NCBI GenBank assembly: GCA_019090565.1
Contig: JAHRVS010000436.1
Coordinates: forward strand, 1-5,007
Source of the DNA: Gammaproteobacteria bacterium
Lineage (GTDB): Bacteria > Pseudomonadota > Gammaproteobacteria > Pseudomonadales > UBA3067
Reading direction: 5' to 3'
DNA length: 5,007 nucleotides
Of the stretch, positions 1-5,007 are shown in pieces. The notes under the pieces are model-generated. The model ran no database searches. It had not been told where the DNA came from and worked only from the letters and a program-made list of their open reading frames with translations. A program made the position numbers and the translations under genes. How positions within the stretch are numbered: position 1 is the first letter of the stretch; each line of letters opens with the position of its first letter.

Positions 1-236
1 ACCCCTTGGTGGGGGATGGCGTCTATGGCGGCCGTCTGCGACACCCAAAAAATGCGTCAGAAGAGTTGTTGTCAGCGCTGCGCCGATTCAAACGACAAGC
101 ATTGCATGCGGGAAAAATAGGGTTGCTGCACCCGGCTAGCGCAGAGTCGATGGAATGGGATGCGGATGCGCCTGAAGACATGCAAAAAATGCTTCAAGTA
201 TTGAAATACGATGCCAGTCTCAAAGCTGATTCTTGA
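1..236 (+). CDS. rluD: RluD, 23S rRNA pseudouridine synthase, C-terminal end (partial)
   Basis: The gene enters from the left edge and only its last 77 or so codons are present; the first complete codon is at base 3 and the TGA stop is at 234-236. RluD converts uridines of helix 69 of 23S rRNA (1911, 1915, 1917 in E. coli numbering) to pseudouridine during late assembly of the large ribosomal subunit. The visible part starts with (H)PLVGDGVYGGR, the RluA/RluD-family motif near the end of the catalytic domain, followed by the family's RFKRQALHA and LLHP blocks, an MEWDAD segment and PEDMQKML, which match the end of E. coli RluD in order. The catalytic aspartate and the N-terminal S4 domain lie outside the window. 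The neighbouring pgeF and clpB genes support rluD over other RluA-family paralogues. The gene ends inside the start of pgeF, so the two are probably co-transcribed. Confidence 0.93.
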   Translation, partial: PLVGDGVYGGRLRHPKNASEELLSALRRFKRQALHAGKIGLLHPASAESMEWDADAPEDMQKMLQVLKYDASLKADS

Positions 237-996
237 TCATAACGCAGTGATCCATCCGCAATGGCCAGTTCCGAAACAGGTCAAAGCCATCATTACTACT
301 CGCGCAGGTGGGGTGAGCCCTCCTCCATGGAGTAGCTTTAATTTGGCCACCCATGTGGGGGACAGTGAGCTGAATGTCCGCCAAAACAGACAAAAGCTTC
401 AGTCATACTGGGGCAATGACCTTCGGGCTCAGTGGCTCAATCAGACTCACAGTACCCAGGTTGTTGAATTTTCTGGTGGCAATAATACTGAACTTGTCGG
501 GGACGCCGACGCTATTTTTACACGTAGTGAAAAGCGAATTTGCGCGGTGTTAACGGCAGATTGCTTGCCAGTTTTGCTTTGTGATGCAGGCGCAACGACG
601 GTTGCGGCTTGTCATGCTGGTTGGCGAGGGCTGGGAGCAGGTATATTGGAAAATACCTTGGATGAATTCACGGTGCCCCGCGAAGACATATTGGCGTTTT
701 TAGGGCCAGCAATTGGCCCCAAGTATTTCCAAATTGGTGAAGACGTGCTGGAATACTTCAGTCAAAACGGTCAGAAACTTGATTATAAAAAAATATTTTC
801 TCCTTCCTTGCACGCACGAGGCAAGTTCTTCATGGATATCTATGAGGCAGCCAGGCAAATATTGAATAACCAAGGCTTGAAGCAGGTTTATGGCGGTGAT
901 TTCTGTACCTACCGTGAATCAGAGCAATTTTACTCCTATCGAAGAGACAAGGCTTGCGGTCGAATGGCCTCTTGTATCTGGCTTGATCGGCAATAG
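211..996 (+). CDS. pgeF: PgeF/YfiH, laccase-domain purine nucleoside phosphorylase / peptidoglycan editing factor
   Basis: This 261-residue protein belongs to the YfiH family (formerly polyphenol oxidase, DUF152); E. coli YfiH has 243. Family members act on purine nucleosides, and E. coli PgeF prevents wrongly built UDP-MurNAc precursors, with L-Ser in place of L-Ala, from entering peptidoglycan. It should be cytoplasmic; no signal peptide is seen. The metal-site residues are all present: H80 in NQTH, C118 in TADCLPVLLC and H135 in CHAGWRGLGAG. Further family blocks are TTRAGGVS (29-36), FLGPAIGP (163-170), GGDFCTY (228-234), FYSYRRD (240-246) and the terminal GRMASCIWL. The ATG at 211 is preferred because the second-to-sixth residues (PVSKLI) resemble the E. 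coli start (MSKLI). It lacks a clear Shine-Dalgarno sequence and overlaps rluD by 26 bases, so translation is probably coupled to rluD. In-frame CTG 226 and GTG 247 are possible but less likely starts. Confidence 0.94.
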   Translation: MPVSKLILDHNAVIHPQWPVPKQVKAIITTRAGGVSPPPWSSFNLATHVGDSELNVRQNRQKLQSYWGNDLRAQWLNQTHSTQVVEFSGGNNTELVGDADAIFTRSEKRICAVLTADCLPVLLCDAGATTVAACHAGWRGLGAGILENTLDEFTVPREDILAFLGPAIGPKYFQIGEDVLEYFSQNGQKLDYKKIFSPSLHARGKFFMDIYEAARQILNNQGLKQVYGGDFCTYRESEQFYSYRRDKACGRMASCIWLDRQ

Positions 997-999
997 CTA

Positions 1000-1017
1000 A
1001 CCGCTTAAATAAGCGGT
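1000..1017 (+). terminator. Small hairpin after pgeF, possible weak terminator
   Basis: Four bases after the pgeF stop codon lies a perfect 7-bp stem, ACCGCTT pairing with AAGCGGT, around the loop AAAT. The bases that follow (GCTGAGTTAACATGG) carry no immediate T-run; the first TTTT comes about 15 bases later. This is therefore not a canonical intrinsic terminator. It could mark the 3' end of the rluD-pgeF transcript by slowing polymerase or blocking exonucleases, or it could be leaky so that some transcripts continue into clpB. The structure is seen directly; its role is inferred from its position. Confidence 0.4.
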
Positions 1018-1090
1018 GCTGAGTTAACATGGTTTTAATTGCCTCAATGGCTTTCGGATCACCCAATACGCACCTATTTTTTTATACCCC

Positions 1091-1137
1091 CTTGATAAAA
1101 AATGTTTCGGATCAATGGCGGCATGGTCGCCCCTTGT
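1091..1137 (+). promoter_or_regulatory. Candidate clpB heat-shock promoter region (sigma-32-like half-sites)
   Basis: clpB genes of this group are normally driven by the heat-shock sigma factor RpoH, whose elements are CTTGAAA and CCCCATNT separated by about 11 to 16 bases. The spacer holds CTTGATA (1091-1097, six of seven matches) and CCCCTTGT (1130-1137, six of seven informative matches), but they are 32 bases apart, too far to act as one promoter. A third partial match to the -10 element, GCCCATTG, lies at 1142-1149. No properly spaced pair is visible, so the location of the real promoter is uncertain. The region is reported because a promoter is expected between pgeF and clpB and these are the best elements present. 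Confidence 0.25.
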
Positions 1138-1177
1138 GTTTGCCCATTGCCGACCTGATTAAAGTAATAGGCAACAT

Positions 1178-1182
1178 GGAGA
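1178..1182 (+). promoter_or_regulatory. Ribosome binding site of clpB
   Basis: GGAGA lies nine bases upstream of the ATG at 1192. It supports this start, which also gives the standard N-terminal sequence MHFDRLTN, matching MRLDRLTN of E. coli ClpB. An ATG at 1176, overlapping the ribosome binding site, is out of frame with clpB. Confidence 0.75.
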
Positions 1183-1191
1183 CCTAGCCCT

Positions 1192-3777
1192 ATGCACTTT
1201 GATCGTTTGACCAACAGCGTACAAATAGCCCTTACCGATGCGCAGTCTTTGGCAGTTGGTAAGGAGCACGCTTTTATTGAGCCCATTCATATTTTCAGTA
1301 GTTTGCTGGATAAAAGTGAAGGTGTTGTAGCAAGTATCCTGACCAAAATGCAGGTGAATACGGGGGAGCTGAAAGCAAGCCTAGAAAGTTGCCTAGGGAA
1401 AATGCCTCGGGTCCAAGGGGGGCAGGGCGAGGTGCACCTGTCCAATCTAAGTACCCGTCTGCTTCAGCTCGCAGAAAAAATCTCACAGCAGCTGGGCGAT
1501 CAGTTTATTTCTAGCGAAGTGGTTTTCTTGGCTGCGCTGGATGAACAAGGCGAACTAGGGCGAATTTTGTCTGAAAACAAAGTGACTGCCAAAAGGGCAA
1601 AAGTCATTATTGAAGATATTCGTGGAGGCGAAACAGTGCAGGATCAAAATGCAGAAGATAACCGACAAGCGTTAGACAAATACACCGTCGATCTGACAGA
1701 AAAAGCTAAAGAAGGCAAGCTCGATCCCGTGATTGGCAGAGATGCGGAAATTCGTCGAACGATCCAAGTCTTACAGCGACGCACCAAAAATAATCCGGTT
1801 TTGATTGGTGAGCCGGGAGTAGGAAAAACCGCCATAGCAGAAGGTTTGGCGCAGAGAATTATTAAGGGCGACGTCCCTGATTCGCTCAAGGATAAGTGGG
1901 TGCTTTCTTTGGATATGGGGTCGCTGATCGCTGGTGCAAAATTTAGAGGTGAGTTTGAGGAGCGCTTAAAAGCCGTGCTCTCTGAGCTAGCGAAACTTGA
2001 AGGCAAGGTGATTCTCTTTATCGATGAGCTGCATACCATGGTTGGGGCGGGTAAATCCGATGGTGCGATGGATGCAGGGAATATGTTGAAGCCAGCGTTA
2101 GCGCGAGGTGATTTGCATTGCGTCGGCGCTACAACCCTAGATGAGTATAGGCAGTACATTGAAAAAGATGCCGCACTCGAGCGCCGATTCCAAAGGGTGC
2201 TGGTGGAAGAGCCTAGCGTTGAAGACACCATCGCCATATTACGAGGTTTAAAAGAGCGTTATGAGCTTCATCATGCCGTTGATATCACAGATCCAGCAAT
2301 CGTAGCGGCTGCAACCCTCTCTCAGCGGTATATAGCCGATAGGCAGCTTCCAGATAAAGCGATAGACCTTATTGATGAAGCCGCAAGCCTGATACGAATA
2401 GAAAAAGACTCCAAGCCAGAAGAAATGGAAAGTCTAGAAAGGCGAACGATTCAGTTAAAAATAGAGCGAGAGGCACTTCGTAAAGAAAAAGACGATGCAT
2501 CCCTGCAGCGACTTGAAAATATCAACGATGAAATTCATAAGTACGAAGGCGAATATACAAAGCTGGATGAAATATGGAGCAGAGAAAAGGCATCCCTGCA
2601 CGGGGCTCAGAATATCAAAGAGGAGCTGGAGCAGTGCCGGTTAGACCTTGAGGTGGCAGGTCGAGAAGGTGATTTAAGCAAAATGTCTGAACTGCAATAT
2701 GGGCGAATTCCAGAGCTGGAAAAGAGCTTGCAGGCAGCCGCGTCAAATGAAGCCGTTGAAATGCACCTGCTTCGTAATAAAGTGACAGAAGAAGAAATTG
2801 CCGAGGTGGTGTCGAAATGGACCGGGATCCCTGTCACCAAGATGCTAGGTGGTGAAAAGCAAAAACTACTTACCATGGAAGCCGAGTTACACCGTCGTGT
2901 AGAGGGCCAAGATGAGGCGGTGAGCGCCGTATCCAACGCGATTCGCCGCAGCCGGGCCGGCCTATCTGACCCTAAGCGGCCTAATGGCTCCTTTCTGTTC
3001 CTTGGGCCAACGGGTGTCGGTAAAACAGAGCTATGCAAAACCCTGGCTGACTTCCTCTTCGATACCGAAGATGCGCTGATTCGTATCGATATGTCTGAAT
3101 TTATGGAAAAACATTCGGTGTCGAGGTTGATTGGTGCTCCGCCGGGTTACGTGGGGTATGAGGAGGGCGGCTACCTAACCGAGGCAGTCCGCCGTCGCCC
3201 TTATTCCATAATTTTGCTTGATGAGGTAGAGAAGGCCAATGTTGATGTGTTTAACATCCTATTGCAGGTGCTGGATGATGGTCGTTTGACAGATGGCCAA
3301 GGCAGAACGGTTGATTTTAAAAATACAGTGATAGTGATGACGTCAAATTTGGGCTCTGATGTGATTGAATCCATGGCTGGCAAGAGCAGTTATGGCGAAA
3401 TGAAGCGCGCAGTGATGGAGATTGTAGGGGGGCATTTTCGTCCCGAGTTTATTAACCGGGTCGATGATACCGTCGTATTTCACCCTCTTGACCTTGAGCA
3501 AATACGGGGCATTGCCTCGAGGCAACTGGATATTCTTTCCTCTCGGCTTGCTGAGCACGATTTATCGCTGGATGTTTCTGATGAAGCGTTGAGTAAACTG
3601 GCTGAGGTGGGTTACGACCCAGCTTTCGGTGCGCGGCCGCTGAAGCGAGCAATCCAGAATTGGGTAGAAAATCCATTGGCGGAAGCGTTGATAGAAGGTG
3701 ACTTCAGCCCAGGCGAAACAGTTAGAATGGCTGTGATTAACGGACAAATTAACATCACTAACGGATCTAAAAGATAA
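1192..3777 (+). CDS. clpB: ClpB, ATP-dependent protein disaggregase (Hsp104/ClpB, AAA+)
   Basis: Complete 861-residue ClpB (E. coli: 857), a cytoplasmic hexameric chaperone that works with DnaK-DnaJ-GrpE to pull polypeptides out of aggregates. Domains in order: N-terminal substrate domain about 1-142; first AAA+ domain about 159-410 with Walker A GEPGVGKT (206-213), Walker B ending at E279 and arginine fingers R331/R332; coiled-coil middle domain about 410-525, including Y503 in ELQYGRIPEL; second AAA+ domain about 545-861 with Walker A GPTGVGKT (605-612), Walker B ending at D677-E678, arginine finger R756 and sensor-2 GARPLKR (813-819). Pore loop 1 carries F251 where E. coli has Tyr, an aromatic exchange also seen in other ClpBs; pore loop 2 has Y653. 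No ClpP-binding IGF/L loop is apparent, which fits ClpB rather than ClpA or ClpC. The gene stands 195 bases after pgeF and is probably transcribed on its own under heat-shock control. No key residue is missing. Confidence 0.99.
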   Translation: MHFDRLTNSVQIALTDAQSLAVGKEHAFIEPIHIFSSLLDKSEGVVASILTKMQVNTGELKASLESCLGKMPRVQGGQGEVHLSNLSTRLLQLAEKISQQLGDQFISSEVVFLAALDEQGELGRILSENKVTAKRAKVIIEDIRGGETVQDQNAEDNRQALDKYTVDLTEKAKEGKLDPVIGRDAEIRRTIQVLQRRTKNNPVLIGEPGVGKTAIAEGLAQRIIKGDVPDSLKDKWVLSLDMGSLIAGAKFRGEFEERLKAVLSELAKLEGKVILFIDELHTMVGAGKSDGAMDAGNMLKPALARGDLHCVGATTLDEYRQYIEKDAALERRFQRVLVEEPSVEDTIAILRGLKERYELHHAVDITDPAIVAAATLSQRYIADRQLPDKAIDLIDEAASLIRIEKDSKPEEMESLERRTIQLKIEREALRKEKDDASLQRLENINDEIHKYEGEYTKLDEIWSREKASLHGAQNIKEELEQCRLDLEVAGREGDLSKMSELQYGRIPELEKSLQAAASNEAVEMHLLRNKVTEEEIAEVVSKWTGIPVTKMLGGEKQKLLTMEAELHRRVEGQDEAVSAVSNAIRRSRAGLSDPKRPNGSFLFLGPTGVGKTELCKTLADFLFDTEDALIRIDMSEFMEKHSVSRLIGAPPGYVGYEEGGYLTEAVRRRPYSIILLDEVEKANVDVFNILLQVLDDGRLTDGQGRTVDFKNTVIVMTSNLGSDVIESMAGKSSYGEMKRAVMEIVGGHFRPEFINRVDDTVVFHPLDLEQIRGIASRQLDILSSRLAEHDLSLDVSDEALSKLAEVGYDPAFGARPLKRAIQNWVENPLAEALIEGDFSPGETVRMAVINGQINITNGSKR
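1623..1638 (+). promoter_or_regulatory. Internal translation start within clpB (short ClpB form)
   Basis: TGGAGG at 1623-1628 is followed after seven bases by an in-frame GTG at 1636-1638, codon 149 of clpB. In E. coli a second ClpB form lacking the N-terminal domain starts at the GTG for Val149, the same residue number and the same sequence context (GGE-x-V just before the first AAA+ domain). Initiation here would give a 713-residue ClpB starting after the N-terminal domain. The Shine-Dalgarno match is stronger than that of the main start. The motif is seen directly; its use as a start is inferred from the E. coli precedent. Confidence 0.7.
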
Positions 3778-3779
3778 TA

Positions 3780-3814
3780 TTATGCGACACCGGTAAGGTG
3801 CTGGTGTCGCATAA
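3780..3814 (+). terminator. Hairpin after clpB, probable transcript end
   Basis: Two bases after the clpB TAA stop begins a perfect 12-bp stem (TTATGCGACACC pairing with GGTGTCGCATAA) around an 11-base loop at 3792-3802. The strand downstream reads AAGCCTGCAAAAGAG, with no T-run, so it does not look like a textbook intrinsic terminator on the + strand. It may instead protect the 3' end of the clpB mRNA or need Rho for termination. The loop contains GGTG, which could compete with the stem by pairing with CACC at 3788-3791. Confidence 0.55.
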
Positions 3815-4288
3815 AGCCTGCAAAAGAGTGTCGTAATGTGTTTGTCTCATGCGTTTGGCGCCAGCAGTGTTAAAGTCTAATGAGGCCATTCCAGCCTCCT
3901 GGTTTGTGCGGGTTTAGTGCATGTTTCTAGCGATCTTTCGATTAAGCTCAAAAGCGATCCCTCTGTGAATTATAGCGACAAGTCTCGTGCCGCCCACCTT
4001 AAAATTCTGGTTAATTGTCTAAAAGTGTATATATTGGACGCCCTGATCAGCGGATATTTTTTAGGGTGATATTTGCTGGTGCTTCGGTGTTGTATTGCCC
4101 TGTAGTTATGGGAGCAAAAAACAACATGCGTATTAGTTGGGGGCGGGTTGAGGGCTGGTAACTGCAAATAAACCCTACCCCGTGCATCTAAAGACCCCTC
4201 TTGAGCTTGAGCAATTTATGCTCCTGAGCGTCGAAGTTGTGGCGCCGGCTCACTCTTGGTATCCGCAGGCGTTTTTATTTCAAGGCAT

Positions 4289-4303
4289 TGGCAGCGCTTT
4301 AGC
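4289..4303 (+). promoter_or_regulatory. Sigma-54-like promoter motif
   Basis: TGGCAGCGCTTTAGC has GG and GC exactly ten bases apart, as required for sigma-54 (RpoN) promoters. It matches five of six bases of the -24 element TGGCAC and three of four of the -12 element TTGC. Transcription would start near 4315, about 460 bases before the ATG at 4775. A GAGCA-5-TGCTC dyad centred near 4216 lies about 100 bases upstream of that start, a typical place for an activator site. A single motif of this length can arise by chance in 960 bases, so the call is weak. Confidence 0.25.
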
Positions 4304-4700
4304 GTAAACCGGTCTTGCTGGCGGTGTGCTGACATTGCTTGGCTGAAAAAGAGTTAAAAACAGCGCCTTTGTGGTGCTCAAGTATGTTTAGTTTGTGTGA
4401 ATGGTGGTATTGTTCGAGCTTCAAGGAGCAAGCCTTGCATGACTGGGGGGGTATTTTAAGAGCGATTATTTTTCATGGCGCTATTTGGCTAAATGGCTGG
4501 TAATTGTTTTTGAAACTTAAAGGGTTATTATTGGTTCATCCGAGGTCAAGAGCTTTTGATATGAAGGTGGCTGAGTACGCCCTTTAGCATAGAGGTCGGG
4601 TTAAACGTGTTTATTAGATGCGTTATTACTTACCTTTATTCGTTAGGTCGGTTGAGCGGTTATTTATTGAGATAAGGATCTTTTGATTCCCAATAAAAGG

Positions 4701-4760
4701 CTAATAGCTCTACTTGCTATTGATAATAGATAACTAAATTAAATTAAGAAAAACTATAAA
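4701..4760 (+). promoter_or_regulatory. AT-rich leader in front of the monooxygenase gene
   Basis: This stretch holds an inverted repeat AATAGC-7-GCTATT (4703-4721), a direct repeat of TAATAG (4702-4707 and 4724-4729, 22 bases apart, close to two helical turns), and a tandem AAATT repeat near 4737-4746. Possible sigma-70 elements are TTGCTA (4714-4719), TTGATA (4720-4725) and TATAAA (4755-4760), but none forms a well-spaced pair. The spacing of the repeats would suit an operator or activator site next to a promoter. No specific regulator can be named. Confidence 0.3.
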
Positions 4761-4762
4761 GT

Positions 4763-4769
4763 GGGGAGG
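4763..4769 (+). promoter_or_regulatory. Ribosome binding site of the monooxygenase A gene
   Basis: GGGGAGG lies five bases upstream of the ATG at 4775. It is the strongest Shine-Dalgarno sequence ahead of an annotated gene start in this window and fixes the start codon, hence also the long N-terminal tail of the protein. Confidence 0.8.
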
Positions 4770-4774
4770 CTAGT

Positions 4775-5007
4775 ATGGGTTATAACGACTCCGTAAAGGA
4801 TAGCGATAATCAGGGCCAAGATGAAATACAGCAAGGCGGCGCTACAAGCAACGTATCAGCACTTACAACGCCTGAGCAGCAACGCAGGATTTACCGTGCA
4901 TTTGATATGATGCTGGTGCCAATTGCTACTATCTTATTGGGTGGTATCGTGGTGTTTTTGATCGCGTTAACGGTAGGAGATTGGGATTATTGGCAAGATT
5001 GGCGTGA
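4775..5007 (+). CDS. Copper membrane monooxygenase subunit A (PmoA/AmoA family), 5' end (partial)
   Basis: The gene starts at ATG 4775 and runs off the right edge after 77 complete codons. Residues 1-38 are hydrophilic and rich in D, N, Q and S; QQRRIYRAFD (35-44) leads into a transmembrane segment at about 45-67, followed by GDWDYWQDWR (68-77), with the next codon beginning GA (Asp or Glu). PmoA of Methylococcus has the same order: a short tail, a first helix opened by IDWM, then GDWDFWSDWKD; AmoA has GDWDFWMDWKD. Subunit A is one of three inner-membrane proteins of the particulate methane/ammonia/hydrocarbon monooxygenase complex, which hydroxylates small substrates with O2. The tail before the first helix is about 22 residues longer than in Methylococcus PmoA. 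No subunit C gene stands in the 960 bases before it, unlike pmoCAB/amoCAB, so an A-first cluster is possible. Family assignment is firm for so short a piece; substrate and the exact name (pmoA, pxmA, amoA, hydrocarbon type) are undecided. Confidence 0.85.
   Translation, partial: MGYNDSVKDSDNQGQDEIQQGGATSNVSALTTPEQQRRIYRAFDMMLVPIATILLGGIVVFLIALTVGDWDYWQDWR

Larger units (their letters stand above)
3815..4774. other. Long non-coding region between clpB and the monooxygenase gene
   Basis: About 960 bases hold no credible gene on either strand. The longest open stretches are a 65-codon one on the minus strand (3970-4167, TTG start) and a 50-codon one on the plus strand (3917-4069, GTG start); neither has a convincing ribosome binding site or recognisable protein. 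No tRNA, rRNA or insertion sequence was recognised. Small dyads seen: GAGGC/GCCTC at 3882-3898, GAGCA/TGCTC at 4209-4223, CAAGG/CCTTG at 4422-4437 and AATAGC/GCTATT at 4703-4721. A G-rich patch lies at 4139-4158, a sigma-54-like site at 4289-4303, and the last 80 bases are strongly AT-rich. The length and the position in front of a monooxygenase gene suggest a regulatory region, an unrecognised small RNA, or decayed sequence; the bases alone do not decide. Confidence 0.7.

Noticed and set aside
1644..2237. 197-codon open frame on the minus strand inside clpB
   Set aside because: It lies fully within the clearly coding clpB gene, is serine-rich as expected for an antisense shadow, and has no recognisable domain.
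2607..3038. 143-codon open frame on the minus strand inside clpB
   Set aside because: Another antisense shadow of clpB, low in complexity and without a recognisable family.
3882..3905. GAGGC/GCCTC hairpin followed by CTGGTTTG as a terminator
   Set aside because: The stem is only five base pairs, a competing CCAG/CTGG pairing exists, and only three T's follow.
3917..4069. 50-codon open frame on the plus strand starting with GTG
   Set aside because: The frame is fairly protein-like in composition (hydrophilic start, LKILVNCLKVYIL near the end), but it has no ribosome binding site and is short enough to arise by chance.
3970..4167. 65-codon open frame on the minus strand in the clpB-monooxygenase spacer
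   Set aside because: It starts with TTG, has no persuasive ribosome binding site, its proline-rich N-terminus simply mirrors the G-runs of the other strand, and it resembles no protein I recognise.
4411..4440. Possible tRNA T-arm (GTTCGAGC) near 4412
   Set aside because: No acceptor stem, anticodon arm or D-arm can be fitted around it, and it lacks the GTTCGAATC context.
4487..4500. Second sigma-54-like site in the TGGCGCTATTTGGC stretch around 4475-4488
   Set aside because: The GG and GC are nine rather than ten bases apart, a spacing that sigma-54 tolerates poorly.

Overview
The window comes from a gammaproteobacterium. The gene order rluD (end only) - pgeF - clpB matches the conserved E. 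coli-type locus rluD-yfiH-clpB, and the ClpB protein is close to E. coli ClpB along its whole length, with the key ATPase and pore residues at the same numbering. Genus cannot be fixed from this much sequence.

Layout, all on the + strand. 1-236: the last 77 or so codons of the 23S rRNA pseudouridine synthase RluD. 211-996: PgeF/YfiH, a purine nucleoside phosphorylase-like (laccase-domain) enzyme that overlaps rluD by 26 bases. 997-1191: a spacer with a small hairpin, a T-run and half-matches to heat-shock promoter elements. 1192-3777: clpB, complete, with a strong internal ribosome binding site and GTG start at codon 149 that should yield the short ClpB form. 3780-3814: a 12-bp hairpin directly after the clpB stop. 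3815-4774: about 960 bases without a credible gene, holding small inverted repeats, one sigma-54-like site and an AT-rich leader. 4775 to the window edge: the 5' end of a membrane protein whose first 77 residues include one transmembrane segment followed by GDWDYWQDWR. That motif marks subunit A of copper membrane monooxygenases, the particulate methane / ammonia / hydrocarbon monooxygenase family.

The first part is ordinary housekeeping: ribosome modification, clean-up of wrongly built peptidoglycan precursors, and disaggregation of heat-damaged protein. The unusual part is the right edge. A copper monooxygenase A gene begins there after a long non-coding gap, with no C-subunit gene in front of it, so the layout differs from the usual pmoCAB/amoCAB order. 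If the B and C genes follow downstream, this is an A-first cluster comparable to pxmABC-type or short-chain hydrocarbon monooxygenase operons, and the organism may oxidise methane, ethane/ethylene or another small substrate. Substrate and operon content cannot be read from this window.
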